DNA of 64,000 bases from Setophaga petechia (lineage: Eukaryota > Chordata > Aves > Passeriformes > Parulidae): positions 31,427,924 to 31,491,923 of the forward strand of contig JANCRA010000006.1 in assembly GCA_024362935.1 (NCBI GenBank), read 5' to 3'. The notes beneath the pieces are model-generated. The model searched no databases. It was given only the letters and a program-made list of their open reading frames with translations, and was not told where the DNA came from. Shown here one piece after another: positions 35,271-48,300 of this stretch. Each line of letters starts with the position of its first letter. The stretch's first letter is position 1. A program made the translations under genes and the position numbers.

Positions 35271-38039
35271 GCACCCTCCACGGCTGCGCCTCAGCCTGCG
35301 CCCTGTGCTGGAAATCAGGCTCTGTGTTTCCTGGAAAACCCCAAACAACTGACTCCTTTCATCAGGGAAGCACCCGGGAAGAAAATTTCCAAAAGATCAG
35401 ACTATTGCACTGATTATTTCTTAGTCCTTAGGAAAGGCTGCTCTGCTCACTGCAGCTGAACCAAGCCCCCCTCAGCAGCAGGAGCTGGGGAGGATGGAAG
35501 GAACCAGCAGCAGGGGGACAGAGCACACAGCTCTTTTGGGTTTGACTGGAGAACGTGTGGGATGTTGATTCCTAGGCAGAGGTGTTCATGACCCCTTTTT
35601 GCGAGGGAGAAAGGACGTGTCAGAACTTTTCCAACAGAGGGAGCACCGGGACAGCCGTGGCTACTGGCAGCCACCTGCTGAGGTGCCTTACTTTGGTGCT
35701 GGAAAGGCTGGGTGCCCATATATCCATCCTCTGGGCAACACGTGTCTATACTACAACATGTAACATCGGTCAGGATGAGACTGGAATTTTATAATCAGAA
35801 AGCAAACACTTTAAACTTGGAGATCATTCTGGGTTGAAAAAAAAATAAACACTTAGCCTCAGCTAAAATCTCTAAATTAGGATTTGAAAGGCGCTTGTGG
35901 ACCAAGTAAAGCAAAGGGTCTCCTGATCTGCAGACCCTCCCTAGGAATTGCAAAAAATGGCTTGTGGTCACTGCAGACTGGAATGGAAATTGTTTCATAC
36001 ATGCCACAAGGACACATTTCAGACCAACGGTCTGTCCTCAGGCAATCTAGGCTGAGCAGCAACAGATGTAGTCCAACATTTGTATTAGATTTGGTGACCA
36101 CAGCAATATCAAACTTATTAAAGATTCATGTTTATCAAGTTGACAGCAGAAGCTGATAAATGATCACCTGTTTTCAATCAACAGAGAGACTAGAATACCT
36201 CCCTTCCTAGTGTGCATACTGAAACTGCAAATATCATGCTTCCTCTGTTTTGAGGAAGCACTTTTGGCAAGCTTTGCAAAACTTATTTTTTTAATTCCAA
36301 TTATTCTAGCTGTGGCAGAAAAACATAGAGGAGAAAGACAGGAGCAGCAGATTGGGCCTGATGAGAATCTGGTGTGAAAACCAGAGGTCACCAAGGACAA
36401 CTTGTGCAAAAGCTAAGAAGTGTATCATCAAACCCACAATAATCATGAAGCATGCCATGACTCAGGCTAAAAGCCTGAAAAATTCAAGGAATGGATAGTG
36501 CCCAAATGGCAAGGTCTTTTGTCATGGTAATAACAGCACAGGGTGACAGTGAGGAATTCATAAAATCCATCCTGCTGCCTAGCAGAATGAAGGATGGGTT
36601 CAATTTTTTCTGCTGTTGCTGCTCACATCTGCTGGGTCCCAAATGTCTCAGATCTTTGCCAGATCACAGAGTCTCCAACACAACACTGTGAACGAATCAG
36701 ATAAGATTTCTTGCATGACTGGAATGAAACACTCACACAAGGACTTTACTAGAGCAAAGCCTTTTGTCTGCCATGCCTGAAGTTTCCCTGAAGGTTCTCT
36801 GGGATTCACAGCCCTCAGCCTCTCACTGTGTTAGGTAACCAGTAAGTTTTCTTGAGGGTTCCTGCAAATCTGAAAAAACTGGATAGCAGTTTTGGGAAAG
36901 CTGGTACCCTGATGCCTGGTGACAGAAGGCTTTTGTTGGAAATTCTGGTATCAGCAAAGAAGAAGGGAGACAATGACTGACTGGTAAAAGCTGACAAGGA
37001 ATGTCCCTGCCTCGAAGCCATTAGATTTCTAAGTTTAGGAGGAGGAAAATAAAACTACAACTGCAAAACTTCCATAATCTAGGAAATAAAACTATTCCAG
37101 CTTTCATTTTAGAATACAACTTTTTTCAACCCTCAAAAATCAGTTGAACCTTCCGGGAAAATTTCTCCGGCATTCTGAAGATTGCACTGAAATGTGATGT
37201 AACATTATTATTTTTACCTAATTTTCGTGATGAACGTCTTTGAGTAATTACTGAAGAGAAAGATCAGACTGACATGTAGCTTTTATATCTTCAGATGCTT
37301 TTGACAGACTTTGAAGATAATATATTTACATATTCATATGGAAATGTAGCTATATATTTTCAAGTTTTTTGGGTACCAATTTTTTTTACTGCTCTGATGG
37401 GATATCCTCCATACCACTTTGTAAACCCTTGGACTATTCACCCCAGCTAAATTCAGGATGCACGAACAAAGTGTTATCAGGAAGAAGTGACAATAAAATA
37501 TAATAACATATAAGCTGAAAAAAAAAATATTGCAGAATCACTGTGGAGGTTTGACAATGCCTGCCCTGGTAGCTCAGCCTGGGCTGCAGCATCCTGAGAT
37601 GCTCCTGATAGTCTGACTGGAAGAGCAGAGATGCCTGGCATTGAGCATGTTGGCTCTGCTTAAACCACCCAGTGGTTCAGGGATAGCAGGCTCAGTCCTG
37701 ATGCAACACAGATTTTATTCCCTTGTACTCTGTAGGGAATTTGATATTATGGTTATTAAGGTTAATAGTCAGTGGATTAGGAGTCACAGCCCTCTTGTGC
37801 ATGGCCAAGCAACAGTCCCACATCTTTCCCAGAAGGACCAGAAAACTCTCAGCCCAAAACTTGCCGCTGTTTGCTCCATTGCCATGGGTTGATAAAATCT
37901 GTCTTAAAAAAAAAACCCAACTAAAAAAACCCTCAAGATCCGGTTGTCGTGTGAGGAGTCATTCTGGTTTCTGTAAGACAGAAATAAATCCAGTAGTGCA
38001 GAACTCCAGTAGGAAGGATATTTTGGGCAGGATTTAGAG

Positions 38040-38490
38040 AACATTCCCGCCTTCAGCATTTCCGGCGAACAGCACAACGAAAAAACCACATTTCAAAAGA
38101 GGCCTGTGAGTGTGGAAGGTGAGCCTTTCCGGAAGCTGCTCATTAACACGCCATTGTCTAATGAGCGCTGATGTCAGAGCTGGCTGCGAACACCGCAGGG
38201 CTCAGCCGAGGAAACGACTGCCTGAAGATTAATGGTGACAGTGATGTATGTCACTTGTAAACAGCACTAATCAGAGATGCCGGCCGGGACCGCGGGCCAG
38301 GCAGGAAATGAATACAGCTGAGAACTTTGCAGACTCACTTTCTTATTCTGACCTTTCAGAAGACCAAATAAATTAATTCAGTTTAGCACGGATGTAAACA
38401 CTTTCCCCGGCTGAAGTTCTGATGAAGCTACAAAGACTCCCAAGCCTGCGCCACTCTTGAGTTTTCATCACGGATGGCTTTAAAAAAATC
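38040..38490. promoter_or_regulatory. Candidate enhancer-like element
   Basis: Compared with its AT-rich, CpG-poor surroundings, this segment has many CpGs. It carries a palindromic ETS-type site TTTCCGGAAG (38126-38135), a SOX-type CCATTGT and a perfect forkhead site TGTAAACA (38256-38263). Conservation cannot be judged from one genome. Confidence 0.3.
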
Positions 38491-41400
38491 CTTCAGCAAT
38501 GCCTGGCTAGCAGACCCCAAAAGCGAAGTGTTATGTTCCTGTTGTCAGTGCTTCACATCTGAAACAACGCAATTTTGTTTCCTTCCTTTTAAACAGCAGC
38601 AACAAAGGAGAAAACCACATTTTTCAACATGAGCTGTGTGCAGGCATCACAATGATTCTCCTTATCTAACTGAAGAACCCTACACGACAACCCCCACCCC
38701 TGAGACGCATCTTTTAAGGGCACCACTAAACAAATTCCCTGAATTAGCAGACAGCAAGATCCTCTAGTCGACATTTCCAATAGAACTCCATCTGGATTTG
38801 CTTCACGGGGAAGAGATAAAAAAACCAACCATTGGTTGGATCATAATATCATTAAATTTTACGTCCAATTATTGTTTCCGATAAGGAATAAACAACGTAA
38901 ATATTGAGGAGTGATAAAATGGTCAGAAGTGACTGAAGAGCAGAATTATTAATTAAAACCAAATTAGTTCAAAGCACATAATTTTAGTTTTCAAGTCTTC
39001 AAATGTCTTTACATGAAAACGAAATATGGAACTCCATGTTTTCAGCCCATGCTCTTCAGTGAAGTTTCTTTCCATGCTTATTTCTTCCTGTAAGAAAAAG
39101 CAGTAAAAACACTATTGGTTTGGGTATTTTGTTTTTCTTCTCACAAATTTTGCTTCCCTTCAGCAGAAACCTAACACAACAAAAGCCATACTGGTAAGAT
39201 TAGATTTGAATAAGAACAGTGCTAGAGCTTGGCTGTGGAGGAGCCTGGGCAGAGCCAGAACATGAGAATGGAAATGGAGGAGGCAAAGTTTGCATTTACC
39301 TGGGAAGTAAGGAAAACAGCTCTGGAGAGAGATGCTCTGGGACTACTGACAAAGGAGGATTTCCCATTGTGCTCCAGCTCTTTGTGCTGAGCTGAACTGC
39401 TCAGTTGGGGCTGCACTTCTATTCAGCTGGACTGAAAGCCTGAATCTCTCAGAGACTCCCTGTAAAAAGGAAACATTACATTCTCAGTGTACAATACAAT
39501 GGCCTTGTTGTTAACACCGTCAGTCAATATTTCTTTCACAGAGGGCAGCTACTGTGTCTATACAAATCAAGCATGACCTGATCATCAGCTGTGACAAGAC
39601 CTTATCAAACACCAACAGAAGCCAGCACAGACACTTTTCAGCCAAAGAACAGGAAGGCCCAAAGGATCAGGACATGACCTTGTCATCCTGCACTTTATGC
39701 TCTATTCAATTTTATTTTTGTGTCACATGAAGGTTGCTATGAAAATACATTTAGTATTCATCCAACCATAGAAGAATGTATTTCTGCAAGTAACAGAGCA
39801 TTAACTCAATATTGTTCTCATATTTCAGAATCTTGATTTGAGGGCTTAAAAATCAGTAGCCTTCTTCCCAACAGATTTGTGAATATATTTCAGTGGTTAG
39901 AGAAACATTTAGTTCTCATCACATTTTTTTTAGAGCTTTCTAGACCTCTAGTCATGTCATCAACATAATATTGTAGGTCTGCTTTATCTGGTTTTAAAAT
40001 AACTTATTCTTTTTCCTGTATCGTCATCCTGCAGCACCCAAAATGGCCCAGAAGCATTTACAGAGTCATTAATACTGTTACTATAACTACTGTAGCTTAC
40101 CATTCAAAACAGGGATGCTCATTAGCACCAGCAGCAGTGCTGACAAAACACAGACTGACTTGGATGTAATTTGGCTACTTCATGGCCTAGATTTAGTGTA
40201 AGCTTTCTATTAATGGGGAGGGGGAAGTGTGGGTGAGTGGGGGAAAACTGTTTGTGATCATTCCCCCCCTCTCCACACTCCAGATTTCTAAGTGAATTCT
40301 CAGGAGGTGCACAGCACACTGCTGTGGTCAGGACTGACACAATTGCTTGCACTGTAGAACAGGAATAATTCAATCATCCAAGGCATAAAAGCCATGTAGG
40401 GTCATTGAGGAGTGAGTTGGACAGGCCCTTCAGACCATGGCTGGTGGGTGCTGAAAGAGGGGACACAGCTGCTCATCCCCATCTAGAAGCTGCCTGGCAC
40501 AGTCTCCCCTCATAATTCACTTCTGAATTATAGTCCATCTCCAAATCTTCCTTAAATCAGCTTACATAGGATGTGGAGGCTGCAATTACAAATATTTTCC
40601 AGGAGCTGAAATCAGCAGGTAACAAAATTGTGTCAGATGGGCACGGACAATATTTTATACATGTAATAGGTAAAAAAAGCTCATGTGACCACCACTATTG
40701 CAGAAAAGTGAAATAAAATCATGCAGTCTATCTTTATTTACTTATCTGTTAAAAGCACAATAAATTATTAAACACAGTTGTGGTTAAAGCCAGTTTAAAA
40801 TATGCATGATATAAGCCTTCTCTGAAATTGAAAAGTAGGTTTAAACTGTAACCTGCTTCCTAAAGTCCCTTGGGTTACAAAAGGCAGCTGTGCACTGTTC
40901 CCCATTCAGTCTGATTTTAAAATTTGTATCACACATGTGGCACAAGAGAGTTTTTCAGTTAACTCTTAAAAAAAAATCACAATAGATTACATCTTATTCT
41001 TCTTTTAATGTTTCACAAATTTGGATTCCTAGCAGAGTTGGGATTTTTTTCATTTCTTTTGAATATTAGTATCTCCCATTCCCATTCTCCTGAGCTCCAC
41101 ACGAAAAAGGCCACAGTGGGACTCTCACCAGAAGTACCCATGGAAGTAAAACACAACAAAGTTACGGGAGGTAATGAGGTCATGTCTTGTCCTCGAAGCT
41201 CAGTGTCCTACCTGAGAAATCAAAATGAGACACTGCCATTAAAAACATGAGAACTATTAAATTCTTAATCAATTAACTGCAGTAATTTTAACCCTTTCCA
41301 GTGCCTCATTCCACTAACACTGAAGATGTTTCTTTATTAGATATATTGTTCTTATGACACCTCCAACAGAAACTGAATTTAAACCCAAAAAAATTAACTG

Positions 41401-41899
41401 ACATCAGACTTGTATGCGAAGAGATAACTTGTGCTGAAGAACCTCAAAGATTAATATATTTTTACCTTATGCAAACTGAAATGAGAAGTTTTGGGTTATT
41501 TAGTAACAAAATAAATTTTTTAAAAATGCAGATTTTTTTTTTCTGAGCTAAAGACTTTCTATCCTGGGTGGGAGATTGCAAGTAAACACAAATCCACAGA
41601 CAGAGAAGTGAAAGAGGGAGCATTTAGTGGATGAACTGGAAATCAGAAGTGGGCGATTGTCATTTTTGAAGAATGGTGCAAAAATTAAAATATCTGCTTG
41701 TAAAATGATTGATCAGCCAAAGCTTGGAGGAGATGCTGAGAATCCCTGGGTTTGAAGTCAGGGCGCTGTGGATGGAGCTGTGGGCAGCACACGGCCCTGA
41801 CGCTGCAGAGGGCAGTTTAAGGGCAGATGGGGTGCTTCTGGGGGCTGAAGAGAAGGCTGGATGTTATTTCATGCAGCATTACAGTCATGAAGGTTAATT

Positions 41900-42257
41900 T
41901 TAGGAGCCATGGGCATGTACAGGTGTTTGGGGGCACGGGCTGTCACCCTCCCCCGAGCAGGAGCTGAGCTGAGCGCAGCAGCCGCTGCTCTGGGCTGCGG
42001 TTTGCAGCCTGAGCCCTGCAGAGCTGCAGTGTCATTTCCCCAAGGGACGAGGGCACAGCCAGAGCTGCCCTTCGAGCCCGGCGTGGGCACAGCTGCAGCG
42101 CCCAGGGCACAGCCACCTCCTGCCACCACCTCCTCTGGACACAGGGCTGAGGCTGGCCAGGGCAGTCCAGGCTGCTGCAGCATGTGAGAGCCCGAGCCAG
42201 CACGCACCGGGGGCCAGGGAGCAAAGGGAACCTTGCCGGAAGCTTCTCTAGAGGAGG
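41900..42257 (+). promoter_or_regulatory. RGS18: Candidate RGS18 promoter and 5' UTR
   Basis: This GC-rich stretch ends at the RGS18 start codon, after a long AT-rich region. I see no clear TATA box. The start context GAGGAGGATGG has A at -3 and G at +4. The transcription start is not determinable from sequence. Confidence 0.4.
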
Positions 42258-42376
42258 ATGGAGAACCCACTTCTTTTATTCCCCCAACTCAACATTTCTG
42301 CTTCAAAGGATAAACCCTATTACAAAGTCATGAAACCAGAGATTAAGGAGGAGCCAAACAAGGCAAGCCAGCCTGG
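42258..42376 (+). CDS. RGS18: RGS18 exon 1
   Basis: The exon encodes residues 1-39 plus two bases of Gly40, from [14 protein letters not shown] to KASQP, and ends before GTAAGT. Confidence 0.9.
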
Positions 42377-45300
42377 GTAAGTGTTCAGGTCATGCCAACC
42401 TTCTGCGTGTTCTATTTACATGGAGGATTCTTCTAGCATAGTTTGTGGGGGTGAATTTAGGGCACAGCTAATTTCATTTTTGACATATATGTGTGAACTC
42501 ATGAACTGCAATCCTAGAAATTGTGTGTGTAAAATATTAACTCTTTAAGAAGAGTTATCTCAAAGAACTCTCATTTTTTTTTGAGGACAAGAAACATACC
42601 AATGATCTAAAAATACTAAGAAAGAGAGGTTGCAACAAGTTCTGAGAAATGCTTCTCTAAAGCCTGAATATGATCCGGGAAAGCTTTTTTCAAAAATTTC
42701 AAATGACAGGAAGCAATACTTCCTTTTTTCTTTGTGAAACATTAAAAGTAGAAGACGCTGAGCCAACTGTTTACATTGTCTAATGGGAAGTTTGGCCCCT
42801 CATCTTTAAAATAAATTAAAAGGATGCTGAAAATTAAAGGATTTCCATTTTTCTTTGCCAGTGCAAAATATGTGCTAAGCTATGAAGAAAAAACCATTAA
42901 TGTGAATAATATATGTAGGAGAAGTAACACCAACATTACTGTAAGTGAAAATAGAGAGCTGTATAATGCAGAAGCAGAGAATGCTTGAGAGGGAAAAACC
43001 AACTTTCTACAATGTTTCTTGAAAAGCTACTCCAATTCTCTTGTAGAGCTAAGCAGAAGAGAAATAGGCTGAGCCTGCTCCTGCAGAAACCTGAATTCCA
43101 TGAAAGTGATCACCTTGGCAAACCTGGAAACTTGACAAAAGCAGCAAGGTAAATATTGTAAAAGACTGGGTTGGTTGATGATTCCCTCCAAGAAGCACCT
43201 GTGTGACTTGGGATGTGTCCTGCACCCATGTGTGTGCATTCAGACTGGCCAGAGTAACACTTTGAAAATTTCTCAGTGCATGCAAACACTACAGAATTAC
43301 CTGGTATGCACTGAGGTAATCAGCAGTGTTTTCACACCACTTGGTCCCCATACATTTGCAGAGAGGTTTAAACCTTGTGCCAGCAGCCTTGGTACGAGTC
43401 CACTGACTGTACAGAGCAAGAATCCACTCAGAAATGCAGCTGGCAGGAAAATCATACAGCTCCTGGCAAAGCAGGTTTTCCAACCACTTCTGTGATGCAC
43501 AAATGCCATAGCTGTGTTAAATTGTGAATGCAGAGTTCCTCAGTAACTGCAGTAATTGGTGGAACACACTTGTCTCCAAAATTAACACACTTTGGTAGTA
43601 TTGTCCCTAGTATTTACCATAAAGATGCAGGGTACAGTCTTGGGTTTACTGACTTCCATAAGAGTTTAATTCCTCACTTCAATGGAGTACCAAGACATTG
43701 CTATATTAAGAATTGCATTTGTAGGTCCTGACTGAGAAGAAGAAATATGTAGAATGCTACAACACTGTGGCTGAAAGAATGTATCAGCCCTTTCTTCCCA
43801 CCACAAATCATCCCAGAACACTCCAGTGCTTTTCTCTTATTCCAGCAGTTCCCACCTTCTTGACCAAGCTGCCTGCTTTGAGCAGAGCTGCTTCTACAAG
43901 CCATTAATGTGCTAATTAATGAGCACGTGGTAGAGGTCACCTAAGGGCCTAAACTCTGCTTCCAGGAGCCATGGAAAGGTGGCTGGGGAGGGGGCATCTA
44001 AACAATCCCTCCAGTGCCGTGTTCATTGCTCACGTTTTGAGATGTCCTGGTTGCAGACATGTCAAACCATCCTAAGACTGCATCTGTAAAGAGAAAATAG
44101 AGGCAGACAGTGCTGTGTGGCTCACATACCCCAGGTATTTAATGCAAAGTCCAGCCATTCATTGCATTCTTACAATCTGCCAGACAGCACTTTTAGAGCA
44201 GTAACAATTCTCTGAAGAATTTCCCCCTTTTAACATAATTTCCTCATTCATCCAGCTGTCTTTTACCATGTTACTCTCAGCTGGTGCCTGACTTAACAGA
44301 GATTTGACTGTTCTTGTATGAAAGAGAAACTTGTAGATTTTTGCTGGTCTTATATTTGGATTAAAGTGGCAATTATATTTGTCAAAAAAGGGAAAAAAAC
44401 AACCAAACAAATTTACTCTTTTTCAAATAATAAAGTGAGATAATAGTTTGAAATGAATTAAATTATTTACTTAGCTTTTATAATTTCCATTTTTCACACA
44501 TAGTTACTAAAATCAGTCGAAAGAGATTTTACTAAAACACTACAGATGGAAATTGAGGTGATAGTAGAAAAGTTAATTAATTTGTTCATTTAAAAGTTTG
44601 CTTTTAGTTTAAATGTCTATCCATTAGTTTAAATTAGTTTCGTCTCATATTTAGAAAGTGGCAAAGTTGAACAAATCTTGGTTTCTGTCTATTATTCCAC
44701 AAGCTCACTGCTGCACTCAGGTGTTGGGGGTCTGTGAGGCTCCTGGGTTGTTACAGATGCTGAAGGAAAACCAGAAACTCACAGTAGGAGTTTCCAAACC
44801 CAGCAAAGATCCTCTCCAGTATTTCATGCCTTTGTGAACTGAGTATGTGGTCTAAAGTCATAAGGCTTTATCTTTCACTACAACCAAAAAAATTTCTGTG
44901 GGTACAGGAACCTGCAGCTGGCAGAGTTCACTGTACTTTCTGTAATTCTCATAACTAATAAACGCTGGAAGGGAATGAGGTCTCATTTCCCTGACTCCAG
45001 AATTCCCCTGCTTTCCCAAATTTCTCCTCATGAACTCTTTTCTCCTCCCTAGTTAAAATTTTTATTCCTGCAAGAAATTACTTCAGCTATGAAACATGTG
45101 ACAGCTATTAAAATGTTAAAAACCAAAACAAAACGACTCCTTTTGCATTTTGGGCAAACCCAGAGGCATTATTGGCTTAAATTCCTTACCAAAGAGATTG
45201 GAACTTCCTTTCATCTAAACCTCACGTGCCTCCTCCCTGCCAAGGGAGCCTAAACTGTGTAAATCAGGAAACAGAACAGCAAGCCTTGATGAGGAAGTGG

Positions 45301-48300
45301 GATCATGTTCCAGAAACGTTTGGTCCATAAGTTGATTTGATCAACTAATCCCAGACCAGTCACTTACTGATACTTTCAGTGTCCTGTGATTTGTCTTGGA
45401 ATGAAAATGGTTCCAAACATTCACATCCACAAAGCAACTGATAAAAATTGCTTCTTTTTCTCCTTTCTTTGCTGTTTCCTAGGGCAGATTTTTCAAAATT
45501 GACATGAAACACGTGCAACTTGACAGACTTGATGATGAACATGAGGAGTTTTATAAATGAGGCACAGTGTCTCAGAATCACATGGCATTTGGAATGTTTG
45601 TGGTAAACAAACCAGACTGCACGTGCTATTGCCCTGTAAAACTGACACCTAAACCATACTGCTACGGTTTTTTCTTCAGGTTACAGAATTCTGTATATTT
45701 CATTAAAAAAGCAGACTGTGGTAACAGCCTCAGAGTGAGCATATTCAAAACTACATCTCTGCATGACTATCTCAAGTTTAAATAGCTGACAAGACCTGCT
45801 TCCCTTATGAGTTTTACCATGCTACATGGTCTCAGTTCCTTTAAAGATTAGTAGGACAACACAAATACCACAGTGAAAAGCCTCTGCTCTGATGTTTTTA
45901 TAAAAAGAGAAAAGAAATGTAACTGCAGGAAAAAATGTCAAGAGTGAGTTAAAGGAAATGTTCCTGAAGCCCCTAAGAGAATGATCTCCCTTAGTGAGGT
46001 GATCTAATCAAAGGCTTTGTGGAACAGTCCTGAGCCACAGTGGTGATAGATAATGTGTGTTACCCAGCTTCCTAAATGCACAGTATGAACAATTATTCTA
46101 ACTCCTTTCTGTTTCTTAAGCAGTGTGACTCCTGAAGAAGCAGTGAAATGGGGAGAGTCTTTTGACAAACTACTTTCTGAGAAAGGTCAGTAGTTTTTTG
46201 TCTCTCCATGCAGACTGTTAGGATGGAGAATTGATGGAAAAGGATGGAAAATCATAAAATCCAGTTATGTCCTTGAATAGACATGCCAGTTACCTAAACT
46301 AGGTATGATGGGTTATTTATGGCAGCATGTGTTTCCTGCTCTTCTTGTCTTCCTCAGCTATAGCTTGCTGTCAACTTGTGCAAATAGTTTAAAATAATTT
46401 TTGTGTTTGGTGTTTTATTGAACAAAGTAATACAGCAGACAGCAAAGAGTCCCTTCAGTAAACAGGAACATTTAACCATAATATTGCTCAAATATTCCTT
46501 ACTGCATATGCTCCATGTACTTAAGAAAAGACTTTGTCACTCCTGACAGTTTGTTTCTAAGCCAGGGATTGGATCCAAGCTGGCCATCATTGAGAGGCCC
46601 TGCTGCTCCCATAATTATCAAATGTTCCTGCCTTCATTTTGGAGAGGCACATGGATGGTTCAGCTACAGTGCTGGACACTGTGGGCTTTTCAAATCTGTT
46701 CCTTGAACAGTTCACATCCACACAATTGCATTATTTCCACAGATGAAGCATGCTTGGCAAAGAAAATATCCTCAGCATAACAACAGCAGGATAAAGCCAA
46801 TTAGAGAGATGCTGAAAGCCATCCATTTTAAATTGCTGCTGAAGAGTAGTTTACTTATAAGCAAAGATTCAAATAGATTTTTGATCAAACTGAATTGATA
46901 TTCAGCTGGAATAAAGTCCATCACTTCCACATACTCCCATATGTTTTGCTTAATGTTTTTTTCTAAATTTATGAGATCTTGGTAGCATTTTTTTACTGAT
47001 GCTGAGAATTCTGTAAGGAGAGTTACAGGATCACAATGGAGAAACTGCACTTATTTACAGCATTTATGTATTCTAGGATAATTATCTCTAATGTGGTATT
47101 ATTCCAAGGGAGCAAAACAGATTGTACTACCTTGCACAGACTCTTTGAAAGAGTAACTGTCGGATAAGGATATGTTTTTTTAATGCAATTCAACTTTCCC
47201 TTTTGTAGCTGGGCTGGATGCCTTCACAAAGTTTCTGAAAACTGAGTTCAGTGAGGAGAACATTGAATTCTGGATAGCCTGCGAGGATTACAAGAAAAGC
47301 AAAAGTGCACATGAACTTCTGCCAAAAGCCAAGAGCATTTTTGAAACATTCATACAGAAAGATGCTCCAAAAGAGGTAAAGACCTTCCTCATTATACATA
47401 GTGTTTGATTGACACAACTGCATCTGGTGAAACTTCCTTTTGAGAAGAGCCTGCCCAGAAGCAGCTTCAAGAGCTAATCCTGCAGTCCCCTGATAAAAGA
47501 AGACTTTCATAAAAGTCAAAACTCTGCAAGGAGCATGGACTTGCCTTGATTGACTCCCTCTCCCTTTTCCACCTCCAATTGTATATCCCTGGTGTGTTAC
47601 TGTCAGCACAAAATGATGTTGATATGACAACCCTCACCAATCCTAAGGCCTTTTCTTAATATCCTAAGAATGAAAAAAAAGATTTTATATTTCCAACTTA
47701 TTCATTTTACTGAAGTTTATGAAGGGTTCATAAATGAACAAAAGAAATAATTTTTTGCCTGCCCTAAAAAGGAGATGAACAGGTTGGGAGATCATCAAAT
47801 TTCAGTGAAATCACAAGCAGCCTCTTGAATAGGTATTTTTGACTTACATTATCCTTTAATTCTATCACATTTGAGTAGATCAATAGCTGTATTTTTTTAT
47901 TTGCCAGAATAGGAGAAGTTAAACACTAACTTCTGCTTCCTTGTAATGAGGGTGAAAAAGGTGTAATTCTCATTTTAGTGAAAAGATGGCAAAGCAGTGC
48001 AGTTTCCATCTGCAATTCCCATAGATTGCATTAGGATTCAGATCTGCTTTTCCTGGGAAATGTTTACTTTTAAGGACTTCTGTCCCTTTCCATTCCTTTC
48101 CCTGCTGTGTGCCTTGGGGGAGAAGCAGCCCTGTACAAGTAACAAGTGCTGACACTGTCAATGCTTGAGACTGATTGAAGCAAAGAGATGAGCAGGAGAA
48201 AGCTGAGGAGAGGACAGGGCAGGGAAGTCATAGTAACATAACAATTTCCTTCTGTGCCATTCTTGAGTTTGGTGCAGGCAGGGTGGATGCTGTGGTTCAC

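Larger units (their letters stand above)
35041..41890. other. Intergenic DNA with candidate regulatory islands
   Basis: There is no coding exon or clear mobile element. The segment at about 35.1-35.34 kb is GC-rich with a ZNF143/THAP11-like site. The segment at about 38.04-38.49 kb has raised CpG and ETS, SOX and FOX-like motifs. The rest is mostly AT-rich. Confidence 0.5.

Noticed and set aside
35495..35521. CTCF-like site (AGCAGCAGGGGGACAG)
   Set aside because: The core lacks the expected first CC and the GGC(G/A) end. It is a weak match without binding data.
40390..40470. Possible CR1 tail (GTCATTGAGGAGTGAGTTGG)
   Set aside because: Too short and diverged to separate from chance.
41869..42270. 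Minus-strand 133-codon frame across the RGS18 start
   Set aside because: It is the antisense shadow of the GC-rich RGS18 5' region.
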